Source of the DNA: Streptomyces sp. DH5
GTDB lineage: Bacteria > Actinomycetota > Actinomycetes > Streptomycetales > Streptomycetaceae
Length of the DNA: 64,000 bases
Direction: 5' to 3'
Assembly: GCF_020873915.1 (NCBI RefSeq)
Contig: NZ_JAHWGP010000021.1
Span: 1 to 64,000, forward strand
Below, piece by piece: positions 24,899 to 34,273 of the stretch (its first letter is position 1; every line of letters begins with the position of its first letter). The notes under the pieces are model-generated. The model saw only the letters and a list, made by a program, of their open reading frames with translations. It had not been told where the DNA came from and did not search any database. The position numbers and the translations under genes were made by a program.

Positions 24899-27800
24899 GT
24901 GCCCGCCCGTATCACCCATCCCGATCAGCTCAAGGAGCTCCTCGGGATCCCGTTCACCCCGGAGCAGACGGCCTGCATCACCGCGCCGCCCGCCCCGCAG
25001 GTGATCGTGGCCGGAGCCGGATCGGGCAAGACCACGGTCATGGCGGCCCGCGTGGTGTGGCTGGTCGGCACCGGCCAGGTCGCCCCCGAACAGGTACTGG
25101 GCCTCACCTTCACCAACAAGGCCGCCGCCGAACTCGCCGAACGCGTCCGCAAGGCACTGATCAAGGCGGGCGTCACCGACCCCGACGCCATCGACCCGGA
25201 CAACCCCCCGGGCGAACCGCTGATCTCCACGTACCACGCCTTCGCGGGCCGCCTGCTGACCGACCACGGACTGCGCATCGGCCTGGAACCGGCCTCCCGG
25301 CTGCTCGCCGACGCCACCCGCTACCAGCTCGCCGCGCGCGTCCTGCGCGAAGCGCCCGGGCCCTACCCGGCCCTCACCCGCTCCTTCCCCGACCTGGTCG
25401 GCGACCTCCTCACCCTCGACGGCGAGCTTTCCGAACACCTCGTACGGCCCGAGGACCTGCGCGCCCACGACGCCGAGTTGCTGCGCACCCTGGACAACGT
25501 CAAGCTCACCAACGCCGACCTGCGCAAGGTTCCCGAGGCGGCCGCCGCGCGGCGCGAACTCGCCGGGCTGGTGCTGCGCTACCGGGCCGCCAAACGCGAA
25601 CGCGACCTGCTCGACTTCGGCGACCAGATCGCCCTGTCCGCCCGTCTCGCCGCCATCCCCGAGGTGGGGCGGATCCTGCGCGACGAGTTCCGCGTGGTCC
25701 TCCTCGACGAGTACCAGGACACCTCGGTCGCCCAGCGCGTCCTGCTGGCCGGACTGTTCGGCGACGGCACCGGCCACCCCGTGACCGCCGTCGGCGACCC
25801 CTGCCAGGCCATCTACGGCTGGCGCGGCGCCTCCGTCGCCAACCTCGACGACTTCCCCGAACACTTCGCCCACGCCGACGGCCGCCCCGCCACCCGCCAG
25901 TCGCTCAGCGAGAACCGCCGCAGCGGAGGCCGCCTGCTGGACCTCGCCAACGGCCTCGCCGAACCGCTGCGCGCCCTGCACGAGGGTGTCGAAGCCCTCC
26001 GCCCCGCCCCGGGTGCCGAACGCGACGGCACCGTCCGCTGCGCGCTGCTGCCCACCCACGCGGAGGAGATCGACTGGATCGCCGACTCCATCGCCCACCT
26101 CGTCCACACCGGCAAGGCACCCGGCGAGATCGCCGTCCTGTGCCGCACGGCGACGGACTTCGCCGAGATCCAGGGCGCCCTCGTCGCCCGGGACGTCCCC
26201 GTCGAGGTGGTCGGCCTGTCCGGGCTGCTGCACCTGCCCGAGATCGCCGACCTCGTCGCCGTCTGCGAGGTCCTCCAGGACCCCGGCGCCAACGCCTCCC
26301 TCGTACGGCTGCTCACCGGCCCGCGCTGGCGCATCGGCCCCCGCGACCTCGCCCTGCTGGGGCGCCGGGCCCGGCGCCTGGTCTCCCACGCGCGCGTGGA
26401 CGGCGACGACGACCCCGACCGGCGGCTCGCCGAAGCCGTCGAGGGCGTCGACCCGGCCGAGGTGATCTCCCTCGCCGACGCCCTCGACACGTTCCTGGAG
26501 ACACCGCTGGACGGCCGCGGGGACGACGACGGCCTGCCCTTCTCACCCGACGCGCGCGTCCGCTTCGCCCGCCTCGCCGCCGAACTGCGCGACCTGCGCC
26601 GCTCCCTGGCCGACCCCCTCATGGACGTCCTGCACCGCGTCCTCGCCGTCACCGGCCTCGAGGTCGAGCTCTCCGCCTCCCCGCACGCCCTGGCAGCCCG
26701 CCGCCGCGAGACCCTCTCCAACTTCCTGGACATCGCCGCCTCCTTCGCCGCCGGTGACGGCGAGGCCACCCTGCTCGCCTTCCTCGGCTTCCTGCACACC
26801 GCCGCCCAGTACGAGAAGGGCCTCGACAACGCGCTGCCCGGCGGCGAGAACACCGTCAAGGTGCTCACCGCCCACAAGTCCAAGGGCCTCGAATGGGACG
26901 TCGTCGCCGTCCCCGGACTGGTCACCGGCACCTTCCCCAGCGGCCAGGGCCGCGAGAAGTGGACCGCGCAGGGCAAGGTGCTGCCGCACGCGCTGCGCGG
27001 CGACGCCGAGACCCTGCCCGACGTCCCCTCCTGGGACTCCCGGGGACTGAAGTCCTTCCACGAGGCCATGAAGGACCACCAGCACACCGAGGAACTCCGC
27101 CTCGGCTACGTCACCTTCACCCGCCCCCGCTCCCTGCTCCTCGGCTCCGGACACTGGTGGGGCCCCAGCCAGAAGAGGCCCCGCGGACCCTCCGACTTCC
27201 TCCACGCCCTCCACGACCACTGCGCCGCCGGGTACGGCGAGATCGAGGCATGGGCGGACGAGCCCGCCGAGGACGAGGAGAACCCCGCCCTGCACCGGGC
27301 CGGCGACCACCGGGCGTGGCCGCTGCCGCTGGACGACGCCGCCCTCGCCCGCCGCCGCGCGGCCGCCGAGGCGGTCCTCGCCCACCTCGACGGCCTCGCC
27401 GCGCCGCCCGACGGCCCCGTCACCGCCGTACACGACCCGGACACCCACGACGACCCGGACTGGCCCCCGCCACCGGACGACGAGGAGCCCCTTCCCGTCG
27501 ATGAGCGGTTGCCCGTCGAAGAGTCCTTCCCCGTCGATGAGCGGTTCCCCTGTGGGGAGCCGTTCCCCGTCGATGAGCCGTTCCCCGACGAGGCCCCTTT
27601 CCCCGGCAGGGGCACCCTCCCCGACGACGACCCCATCTCCGACACCGGCCCGGACGACTGGGACTCGTGGAGCACCGCCCGTCCCACCGTCCCCCACCAG
27701 GCGACCGCCCCCGAAACCACGGGCCGCCCCCGCGTGGGGGAGCACCGGCCCGCCCGGACGCCGGCGGACCCCCCGCTCACCCCCGAGGAAGCCCGCACCG

Positions 27801-28507
27801 TCGCCTCCTGGGACCGTGACCTCGACGCCCTCACGGGGGAACTGCTGCGCACCCGGGCGGCCGTCACCGACGTCGAACTGCCCGCCTCCCTCACCGCCTC
27901 CCAGGTGCTCCGCCTCGCCGAGGACCCGGACGCCTTCGCCCGGGAGCTGGCCCGCCCCATGCCCCGCCCGCCGCAGCCCGCCGCCCGCCGCGGCACCCGC
28001 TTCCACGCCTGGGTCGAGGCCCGCTTCGAGGCGCTCACGCTCCCCCTGCTCGACCCGGACGAGCTGCCCGGCGGCGACGCCGAGATCGACGACGAGCGCG
28101 ACCTGGAGGCACTCAAGGAAGCCTTCGAGCGCACCGAGTACGCCCACCGGACGCCCCACCGCGTGGAGGCACCCTTCCAGCTGTCGATCGCCGGCCGCGT
28201 CGTCCGCGGACGCATCGACGCCGTCTACAAGGAGGACGGCGACCACGGCACGACCTACGAGATCGTCGACTGGAAGACCGGCCGCGGCCGCACCGCCGAC
28301 CCGCTCCAGCTCGCCCTGTACCGGCTCGCCTGGGCCGAGCAGCAGGGAATCGGGGTGGAATCCGTCACAGCCGCCTTCCTGTACGTACGCACTGGCGAGG
28401 TGGTCCGCCCCGGTTCCCTGCCCGGCCGCGACGGGCTGGAGAGGCTGCTCCTGGAGGAGCCCCCCGGTGAGATACCGCACTCCGAGGACCCCCCTGCGGG
28501 CCGATAG
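24899..28507 (+). CDS. adnB: AdnB-like UvrD-family helicase-nuclease
   Basis: A 1202-residue partner of the previous gene. Its motor has Walker A GAGSGKT (about residues 40-46), LTFTNKAAAEL, LDEYQDTS (about 269), GDPCQAIYGWRG and LTAHKSKGLEWD. The C-terminal RecB-type nuclease domain carries GRIDAVYK, YEIVDWKTGRG (about 1124) and QLALYRLAWAEQ. There is no Cys cluster, unlike the partner. A Pro/Asp/Glu-rich insert with repeated FPVDERFP motifs lies at about 860-915, between motor and nuclease. The start is GTG 24899, right after a damage-type promoter. AdnAB processes DNA ends for recombination in mycobacteria. Confidence 0.85.
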   Translation: MPARITHPDQLKELLGIPFTPEQTACITAPPAPQVIVAGAGSGKTTVMAARVVWLVGTGQVAPEQVLGLTFTNKAAAELAERVRKALIKAGVTDPDAIDPDNPPGEPLISTYHAFAGRLLTDHGLRIGLEPASRLLADATRYQLAARVLREAPGPYPALTRSFPDLVGDLLTLDGELSEHLVRPEDLRAHDAELLRTLDNVKLTNADLRKVPEAAAARRELAGLVLRYRAAKRERDLLDFGDQIALSARLAAIPEVGRILRDEFRVVLLDEYQDTSVAQRVLLAGLFGDGTGHPVTAVGDPCQAIYGWRGASVANLDDFPEHFAHADGRPATRQSLSENRRSGGRLLDLANGLAEPLRALHEGVEALRPAPGAERDGTVRCALLPTHAEEIDWIADSIAHLVHTGKAPGEIAVLCRTATDFAEIQGALVARDVPVEVVGLSGLLHLPEIADLVAVCEVLQDPGANASLVRLLTGPRWRIGPRDLALLGRRARRLVSHARVDGDDDPDRRLAEAVEGVDPAEVISLADALDTFLETPLDGRGDDDGLPFSPDARVRFARLAAELRDLRRSLADPLMDVLHRVLAVTGLEVELSASPHALAARRRETLSNFLDIAASFAAGDGEATLLAFLGFLHTAAQYEKGLDNALPGGENTVKVLTAHKSKGLEWDVVAVPGLVTGTFPSGQGREKWTAQGKVLPHALRGDAETLPDVPSWDSRGLKSFHEAMKDHQHTEELRLGYVTFTRPRSLLLGSGHWWGPSQKRPRGPSDFLHALHDHCAAGYGEIEAWADEPAEDEENPALHRAGDHRAWPLPLDDAALARRRAAAEAVLAHLDGLAAPPDGPVTAVHDPDTHDDPDWPPPPDDEEPLPVDERLPVEESFPVDERFPCGEPFPVDEPFPDEAPFPGRGTLPDDDPISDTGPDDWDSWSTARPTVPHQATAPETTGRPRVGEHRPARTPADPPLTPEEARTVASWDRDLDALTGELLRTRAAVTDVELPASLTASQVLRLAEDPDAFARELARPMPRPPQPAARRGTRFHAWVEARFEALTLPLLDPDELPGGDAEIDDERDLEALKEAFERTEYAHRTPHRVEAPFQLSIAGRVVRGRIDAVYKEDGDHGTTYEIVDWKTGRGRTADPLQLALYRLAWAEQQGIGVESVTAAFLYVRTGEVVRPGSLPGRDGLERLLLEEPPGEIPHSEDPPAGR
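27490..27605 (+). repeat. in-frame repeats encoding FPVDE-type motifs in adnB
   Basis: Several imperfect copies of a TTCCCCGTCGATGAGC-type unit encode a chain of (F/L)PV(D/E)E motifs between the motor and nuclease domains. All copies keep the frame. The stretch is acidic and Pro-rich and probably an unstructured linker. Confidence 0.75.
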
Positions 28508-28517
28508 GCTCGGGATT

Positions 28518-29930
28518 ATGAGCCAGTCCGTTGACAGTGCCGTCAGCGCCGTCCGTACATACATCGAGCGGCACCGAGCCGCCTTCCTCGACGACCTCGC
28601 CGAGTGGCTGCGCATCCCGTCCGTCTCCGCCCAGCCCGACCACGCCCCCGACGTGCTCCGCAGCGCCGACTGGCTCGCCGCCAAGCTCAAGGAGACCGGC
28701 TTCCCCACCACCGAGGTCTGGCGCACCCCCGGAGCCCCGGCCGTCTACGCCGAGTGGCCCTCCGCCGACCCCGGGGCGCCCACCGTGCTGGTCTACGGCC
28801 ACCACGACGTGCAGCCCGCCGCCCGCGAGGACGGCTGGGACACCGACCCCTTCGAACCCGTCGTCCGCGGCAACCGCCTTCACGCACGCGGCGCGGCCGA
28901 CGACAAGGGGCAGGTCTTCTTCCACACCCTGGGCGTCCGCGCCCACCTCGCCGCCACCGGCCGCACCGCCCCCGCCGTCCACCTGAAACTGCTGATCGAG
29001 GGCGAGGAGGAGTCCGGATCCCCGCACTTCCGGGCCCTCGTCGAACAGCACGCCGACCGGCTCACCGCCGACGCGGTGATCGTCTCCGACACCGGCATGT
29101 GGTCCGAGGACACCCCGACCGTGTGCACCGGCATGCGTGGCCTCGCCGAGTGCGAGATCCGGCTGCAGGGCCCCGACCAGGACATCCACTCCGGTTCCTT
29201 CGGCGGCGCCGTCCCCAACCCGGCCACCGCCGCCGCCCGCCTGGTGGCGGCCCTGCACGACGAACGCGAGCGCGTCGCGGTCCCCGGCTTCTACGACGGC
29301 GTCGTCGACCTGACCGACCGGGAGCGCGAACTCCTCGCCGCCCTGCCCTTCGACGAGGAGCGGTGGCTGCGCACCGCCAAGTCCCACGGCACCCTCGGCG
29401 AAGCCGGGTACAGCACCCTGGAACGCGTCTGGGCACGCCCCACCGCCGAGGTCAACGGCATCGGCGGCGGCTACCAGGGCCCCGGCAGCAAGACGATCGT
29501 CCCCTCCTCGGCCACGGTGAAGCTCTCCTTCCGGCTGGTCGCCGGGCAGGACCCGGAGCACGTGGCGAACGCCGTCCGCGCCTGGGTGCCCGGACAGCTC
29601 CCCGACGGCATCCGCCACGAGATCTCCTTCAGCCCCGCCACCCGCCCCTGCCTGACACCGCTGGACCACCCCGCCCTCCAGTCCGTCGTCCGCGCGATGG
29701 GCCGCGCCTTCGGCAAACCCGTCCTGTTCACCCGCGAGGGAGGCTCCGGCCCCGCCGCGGACCTCCAGGACGTCCTCGGCGCGCCGGTGCTCTTCCTCGG
29801 CATCTCCGTCCCGTCCGACGGCTGGCACGCCCCCAACGAGAAGGTCGAGCTGGACCTCCTCCTCAAGGGCGCCGAGACCAGCGCCCACCTGTGGGGCGAC
29901 CTCGCCGAGCACTGGCGGCACGCCCCCTGA
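28518..29930 (+). CDS. M20-family metallodipeptidase
   Basis: A 470-residue cytosolic di-zinc peptidase of the M20 family (dipeptidase/carboxypeptidase). Metal and catalytic motifs are visible in order: VYGHHDVQPA (His ligand and catalytic Asp), ARGAADDKGQ (bridging Asp), LIEGEEESGS (catalytic Glu-Glu), a D ligand in IVSDTGMW, and a late His ligand in SDGWHAPNE. The lid domain (about residues 190-330) holds the HSGSFGG loop. It probably cleaves dipeptides or N-acylated amino acids. TAGGCT lies 6 bp before the ATG at 28518, suggesting a leaderless transcript independent of adnB, whose stop is 10 bp upstream. Confidence 0.9.
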   Translation: MSQSVDSAVSAVRTYIERHRAAFLDDLAEWLRIPSVSAQPDHAPDVLRSADWLAAKLKETGFPTTEVWRTPGAPAVYAEWPSADPGAPTVLVYGHHDVQPAAREDGWDTDPFEPVVRGNRLHARGAADDKGQVFFHTLGVRAHLAATGRTAPAVHLKLLIEGEEESGSPHFRALVEQHADRLTADAVIVSDTGMWSEDTPTVCTGMRGLAECEIRLQGPDQDIHSGSFGGAVPNPATAAARLVAALHDERERVAVPGFYDGVVDLTDRERELLAALPFDEERWLRTAKSHGTLGEAGYSTLERVWARPTAEVNGIGGGYQGPGSKTIVPSSATVKLSFRLVAGQDPEHVANAVRAWVPGQLPDGIRHEISFSPATRPCLTPLDHPALQSVVRAMGRAFGKPVLFTREGGSGPAADLQDVLGAPVLFLGISVPSDGWHAPNEKVELDLLLKGAETSAHLWGDLAEHWRHAP

Positions 29931-30066
29931 CCCCCACGCCGCCCCAGCCCGAAGCACGCGCGGGACATCCGGAACCGGCCCGCCACCACCCCGCGCCGGA
30001 CCCGGCCCCGCCCGCCGCACGCCCCGCCGACCCAATCCGTTTCACCGGGGGAGTTGGAAACAACCC

Positions 30067-31011
30067 GTGACCACCTGGACCGACCACACCGCAGACCGCC
30101 CCATCTCGCTCACCGCCCCGAGCGGCATCGACCGCGCCGCCCACCACCGGCTCGACGAGGCATGGCTCGCGGCGGCGTGGAGCCACCCCTCCACCCGCTG
30201 CTTCGTGGTCTCCGGCGGCCAGGTCCTCATCGACGAGACGGCGGACGGCCGCACCGAACTCGTCATGACCCCGACCTTCGAGGCCCCGCTCACCGAAGCC
30301 CACCGCTACTTCCTGGGCACCGACCAGGACGGCGTCAGCTACTTCGCCCTCCAGAAGGACTCCCTGCCCGGCCGCATGGACGACTCCGCCCGCCCGGCCG
30401 GCCTGCGCGAGGCGGGCCTGCTCCTGTCCCCGCGCGAGGCGGGGCTGATGGTGCACGCGGTGGCCCTGGAGAACTGGCAGCGGCTGCACCGCTTCTGCTC
30501 CCGCTGCGGCGAGCGCACCGTCATCGCCGCCGCGGGCCACGTCCGCCGCTGCCCGGCCTGCGGCGCCGAGCACTACCCGCGCACCGACCCCGCGGTGATC
30601 ATGGCCGTCGTGGACGACCGCGACCGCATCCTCCTCGGCCGCCAGGTCCACTGGCCCGAGGGCCGCTTCTCCACGCTCGCGGGATTCGTCGAGCCCGGCG
30701 AGTCCATCGAGCAGTCGGTGCGCCGCGAGGTCCACGAGGAGGTCGGCATCACCGTCGGCGAGGTCGAGTACGTCGCCAGCCAGCCCTGGCCCTTCCCCTC
30801 CAGCCTCATGCTGGGCTTCACCGCCCGCGCCACCACGACCGAGATCAACGTCGACGGCGACGAGATCCACGAGGCCCGCTGGTTCTCCCGCGACGAACTC
30901 GGCGCCGCGTTCACGTCCGGCGAGATGCTCCCGCCCTACGGCATCTCGATCGCTGCCCGCCTCATCGAGCGGTGGTACGGCAAGGACCTGCCGACCCGCA
31001 GCGCCTTCTGA
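30067..31011 (+). CDS. nudC: NAD(+)/NADH pyrophosphatase NudC
   Basis: A 314-residue NUDIX hydrolase that cleaves NADH to NMNH and AMP and can remove NAD caps from RNA. The zinc ribbon is CSRC...CPACG (about residues 144-165). The NUDIX box reads GFVEPGESIEQSVRREVHEE (about 203-222), followed by the NudC signature SQPWPFPSSLMLGF that sets NADH preference. The N-terminal domain is the NudC type. The start is GTG 30067; the region upstream is Pro-rich and not conserved. The gene stands alone, with an intergenic relic behind it. Confidence 0.92.
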   Translation: MTTWTDHTADRPISLTAPSGIDRAAHHRLDEAWLAAAWSHPSTRCFVVSGGQVLIDETADGRTELVMTPTFEAPLTEAHRYFLGTDQDGVSYFALQKDSLPGRMDDSARPAGLREAGLLLSPREAGLMVHAVALENWQRLHRFCSRCGERTVIAAAGHVRRCPACGAEHYPRTDPAVIMAVVDDRDRILLGRQVHWPEGRFSTLAGFVEPGESIEQSVRREVHEEVGITVGEVEYVASQPWPFPSSLMLGFTARATTTEINVDGDEIHEARWFSRDELGAAFTSGEMLPPYGISIAARLIERWYGKDLPTRSAF

Positions 31012-31022
31012 CCTCGTCGCCC

Positions 31023-31322
31023 GTGCTGCCGTATTCGACCAGGCCGTCCGCCGAGGCCGTCCTCGCCGCGGTCCCCGCGCTCGCCTCCTACGCCCGGCCC
31101 GCGGCCGTCCTCCATCCGAAGCCGGGGACACCCGGGCACCGGGACGGTTCTGTCACCGGGCCGGTGCTCCGGCCGGCACACGAGCCGTGGCCCCACCCAC
31201 ACGCGTGGCGGCATGCGGGTTCGGCGGCCGGCCTGCCCGGCACCGTGGGCAGGTGGGGAGACCTCCGGATGGCCAGCTGCCCCAGGGACATCCGGCACGG
31301 CTGCGAGTTCGACGTGCACTGA
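31023..31322 (+). pseudogene. relic of a DUF1963/YwqG-like gene
   Basis: A 99-codon frame from GTG 31023. Its first 60 residues look like the start of DUF1963-type proteins: AVLHPKPGTPGHRDGSV and then GPVLRPAHEPWPH, compared with the usual PRRG-P-x-x-DS-x-x-GGPLLWPADEPWP pattern. After EPWPH the similarity ends, and the frame stops near residue 99, whereas family members are usually several times longer. No ribosome site precedes it. I read it as a decayed N-terminal fragment. The family comparison is from memory, so the call is tentative. Confidence 0.4.
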
Positions 31323-31390
31323 CCGACGACGCGACGACCCGCACCGTTCGGAACACCGCACGGAACGGTCGGACACGGCACCGGACAGGT

Positions 31391-31425
31391 GCGCCCCCTC
31401 CGGTCGTGTCGACCGGAGGGGGCGC
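31391..31425. terminator. strong hairpin after the mycoredoxin gene
   Basis: A perfect 16-bp stem (31391-31406 with 31410-31425) closed by a TGT loop. It lies 15 bp beyond the stop of the minus-strand mycoredoxin gene and also faces transcripts coming from nudC. Confidence 0.85.
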
Positions 31426-31439
31426 AGAGTTCGGAAGGT

Positions 31440-31697
31440 TCAGGCGCCGAGCGCCTGCTTCACCTGGGCGAGGCTCGGGTTCGTCATGACGACCTCGGCG
31501 CCACCACTGGAAGGAACCACCTGGACGGTCGGAACTGTCTGGTTTCCGCCGTTCGCCTTCTCCACGAACGCCGCCGACTCGGGGTCCTGCTCGATGTTGA
31601 TCTCGGTGTACGCGATGCCCTCGCGGTCCATCTGGCTCTTCAGCCGGCGGCAGTAGCCGCACCACGTGGTGCTGTACATCGTCACAGTGCCCTGCAT
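31440..31697 (-). CDS. mrx1: mycoredoxin (glutaredoxin-fold, CGYC)
   Basis: An 85-residue glutaredoxin-fold thiol reductase. The redox site is Cys13 and Cys16 in TTWCGYCRRLK, the motif of mycoredoxin-1, which reduces mycothiol mixed disulfides using electrons from mycothiol. The cis-Pro loop TVPTVQV and the C-terminal NPSLAQVKQALGA helix are typical. ATG 31697 is preceded by GAAGGAG. The SigR-type promoter at 31746-31772 ties it to disulfide stress, which fits its function. It is divergent from uvrD2. Confidence 0.93.
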   Translation of the reverse strand: MQGTVTMYSTTWCGYCRRLKSQMDREGIAYTEINIEQDPESAAFVEKANGGNQTVPTVQVVPSSGGAEVVMTNPSLAQVKQALGA

Positions 31698-31745
31698 GCC
31701 TCTCGCGCTCCTTCGGCGGCTCGGGGAAGTCCTCGTCGTGGGAGC

Positions 31746-31772
31746 AACGTACTTGAAAGCGCCGGCATTCCC
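31746..31772 (-). promoter_or_regulatory. SigR-type promoter of the mycoredoxin gene
   Basis: On the minus strand GGGAAT (31772-31767) is followed after exactly 18 bp by GTT (31748-31746). This matches the SigR consensus fully. The predicted start lies about 40 bp before the ATG. Confidence 0.88.
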
Positions 31773-31903
31773 GCCGGGCGGTGCGCCGCCCGCCGGCCCG
31801 CGGACGGTGTGCCTGCGTGACGCCCGCCGCATTCGTATGACTGCGAGGCCCTCCCTGTGGACAACCGGCTCACCTGTCCCGCGCGACCTGGCAGCATGGC
31901 TGT

Positions 31904-34111
31904 GTGACAGCAGCAACGCACTCCACCCTCTTCCCGCAGGCACCGGACTCGGCCGACGCGGTGCTCGAAGGGCTCGACCCCGAGCAGCGGGCCGTGGCCA
32001 CCGCCCTGCACGGTCCGGTGTGCGTGCTGGCGGGCGCGGGCACCGGCAAGACCCGGGCGATCACCCACCGCATCGCCTACGGGGTGCGTGCCGGGATCCT
32101 CCAGCCCTCCAGCGTGCTCGCCGTCACCTTCACCAACCGGGCCGCCGGAGAGATGCGCGGCCGGCTGCGCCAGCTCGGTGCCGTCGGGGTCCAGGCCCGC
32201 ACCTTCCACTCCGCTGCACTGCGCCAGCTCCAGTACTTCTGGCCGAAAGCGATCGGCGGCTCCATGCCCCGGCTCGTCGACCGCAAGATCCAGCTCGTCG
32301 CCGACGCGGCCGCCGCCTGCCGCATCCGGCTCGACCGGGGCGAGCTGCGGGACGTCACCGCGGAGATCGAGTGGTCCAAGGTCACCCAGACCGTTCCGGC
32401 GGACTACGCGGCCGCCTCGGCGAAGGCCGGCCGGGAGACGCCCCGCGACCCCGCCGAGATCGCCCAGCTCTACTCCGCCTACGAGGAGCTCAAGCGCGAG
32501 CGTGCCGTCATCGACTTCGAGGACGTGCTGCTGCTGACCGTCGCCGTCCTGCAGGACCGGCACGAGATCGCGGCCCAGGTCCGGGCCCAGTACCAGCATT
32601 TCGTCGTCGACGAGTACCAGGACGTCAGCCCGCTCCAGCAGCGCCTGCTCGAACTGTGGCTCGGCGAGCGGGACACCCTGTGCGTGGTCGGCGACGCCAG
32701 CCAGACGATCTACTCGTTCACGGGAGCAACCCCCGACCACCTGCTCGACTTCCGCACGCGGCATCCCGGGGCCACCGTCGTCAAGCTCGTCCGCGACTAC
32801 CGGTCGACCCCCCAGGTCGTCCGGCTGGCGAACGGACTGCTCGCCCAGGCCCGCGGCCGTGCCGCCGACCACCGGCTGGAACTGGTCTCGCAGCGCGCCG
32901 CGGGGGCCGAGCCGGTCTTCACCGAGTACGGCGACGAACCCGCGGAGGCGGAGGGCGTCGCGAGCCGCATCCGTGAGCTGATCGACGCGGGTCTCCCGGC
33001 GAGCGAGATCGCCGTCCTGTTCCGGACGAACTCCCAGTCCGAGTCGTACGAGCAGGCCCTTGCCGACGCGGGGGTGCCCTACCAGCTGCGCGGGGCCGAG
33101 CGGTTCTTCGACCGTCCCGAGGTGCGCAGGGCGATCCACTCCCTGCGTGCCGCGGCCCGGTTCGGGGGCAACGACGCGCTCCTCGACGACGCCCCCGACC
33201 TGCCGTCCCAGGTGCGCGCCGTGCTCTCGGGCGAGGGCTGGTCGACGCAGCCGCCGGCCGGTTCGGGCGCGGTCCGCGAGCGCTGGGAGTCACTGGCGGC
33301 GCTGGTACACCTGGCCCAGGACTTCGCCACCGCCCGGGACGGGGTCACCCTCGCCGACCTCGTCGCCGAACTCGACGAGCGGGCGAGTGCCCAGCACGCC
33401 CCGACCGTGCAGGGCGTCACGCTCGCCTCGCTGCACTCGGCCAAGGGGCTGGAGTGGGACGCCGTCTTCCTGGTCGGTGTCGCCGAGGGCATGATGCCGA
33501 TCACCTACGCAAAGACGGACGAGCAGACAGAGGAGGAGCGCCGCCTCCTGTACGTCGGTGTGACCCGCGCCCGTGAGCGTCTCCACCTCTCCTGGGCGCT
33601 CTCCCGGACGCCGGGAGGCCGGCCCAACCGGCGTCCGAGCCGCTTCCTCGACGGACTGCGCCCGGGATCGCAGGCGGCCGGCGGACGCGGTGGTGCGGCC
33701 GGCCCTGGGGGAGTGGAGCGGGGCAGCTTCGGCGCGGCCTCGGTTCCGGCCGCGCCGCGCCCGCGACGGGGACAGCGCAGCCCCGCCCGCTGCCGGGTCT
33801 GCGGCCGCACGCTGACCGACGCCGGCGAGATGAAGCTGATGCGCTGCGAGGACTGCCCCTCCGACATGGACGAGGGCCTGTACGAGCGGCTGCGCGAGTG
33901 GCGTGCCGACCAGGCGCGGCGCAGCGGACAGCCGGCCTTCTGCGTCTTCACCGACAAGACGCTGATCGCCATCGCGGAGACGGCCCCCGACGACGAGCAC
34001 GGTCTGGCCCGCATCCCCGGGGTGGGGATGCGCAAGCTGGGCCGCTACGGGGCCGATGTCCTGGCCATCTGCGCGGGCCGTGAGGCGGCCGGGGAGCGCA
34101 ATCCGGACTGA
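31904..34111 (+). CDS. uvrD2: UvrD2-type SF1 DNA helicase with HRDC domain
   Basis: A 735-residue 3'-5' DNA helicase. Motor motifs: GAGTGKTRAIT (about residues 45-52), TFTNRAAGEM, VVDEYQDVSPLQQ (about 234), GDASQTIYSFTGA, LHSAKGLEWD and VGVTRARERL. After the motor comes a four-Cys element (CRVC...CEDC, about 632-653) and then an HRDC domain at the C-terminus (about 660-730). This layout is that of actinobacterial UvrD2, which in mycobacteria is essential and contributes to genome maintenance. The start is GTG 31904; the mRNA may be near-leaderless. It is divergent from the mycoredoxin gene. Confidence 0.92.
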   Translation: MTAATHSTLFPQAPDSADAVLEGLDPEQRAVATALHGPVCVLAGAGTGKTRAITHRIAYGVRAGILQPSSVLAVTFTNRAAGEMRGRLRQLGAVGVQARTFHSAALRQLQYFWPKAIGGSMPRLVDRKIQLVADAAAACRIRLDRGELRDVTAEIEWSKVTQTVPADYAAASAKAGRETPRDPAEIAQLYSAYEELKRERAVIDFEDVLLLTVAVLQDRHEIAAQVRAQYQHFVVDEYQDVSPLQQRLLELWLGERDTLCVVGDASQTIYSFTGATPDHLLDFRTRHPGATVVKLVRDYRSTPQVVRLANGLLAQARGRAADHRLELVSQRAAGAEPVFTEYGDEPAEAEGVASRIRELIDAGLPASEIAVLFRTNSQSESYEQALADAGVPYQLRGAERFFDRPEVRRAIHSLRAAARFGGNDALLDDAPDLPSQVRAVLSGEGWSTQPPAGSGAVRERWESLAALVHLAQDFATARDGVTLADLVAELDERASAQHAPTVQGVTLASLHSAKGLEWDAVFLVGVAEGMMPITYAKTDEQTEEERRLLYVGVTRARERLHLSWALSRTPGGRPNRRPSRFLDGLRPGSQAAGGRGGAAGPGGVERGSFGAASVPAAPRPRRGQRSPARCRVCGRTLTDAGEMKLMRCEDCPSDMDEGLYERLREWRADQARRSGQPAFCVFTDKTLIAIAETAPDDEHGLARIPGVGMRKLGRYGADVLAICAGREAAGERNPD

Positions 34112-34126
34112 TGCGAACTCGTCGAG

Positions 34127-34164
34127 AAAATAGTTTGCGCATGCCCCGACGATCCCCATAGGTT
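34127..34164 (+). promoter_or_regulatory. WblC/WhiB7-type autoregulated promoter
   Basis: An A/T-rich stretch AAAATAG (34127-34133) lies directly before a -35 of TTGCGC (34135-34140), with an 18-bp spacer and a -10 of TAGGTT (34159-34164). An AT-rich block just upstream of the -35 is the known signature of WhiB7/WblC-activated promoters, where the AT-hook binds. The predicted start is near 34171, about 100 bp before the upstream ORF. Confidence 0.75.
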
Positions 34165-34273
34165 CTTAGGCACGGGGACAGCGGCCTTCTCCAAGGCCCT
34201 GATTCCGTGTTCTACTTGCACATCCGCGGACTGGTTCACCCAGTCCCAGAGACGCCGAGAGGAGGCGAGTCCA

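Larger units (their letters stand above)
31012..31439. other. 428-bp gap between nudC and the mycoredoxin gene
   Basis: This stretch holds a probable gene relic (31023-31322) and the terminator at 31391-31425. I see no other coding potential and no RNA gene. Confidence 0.6.
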
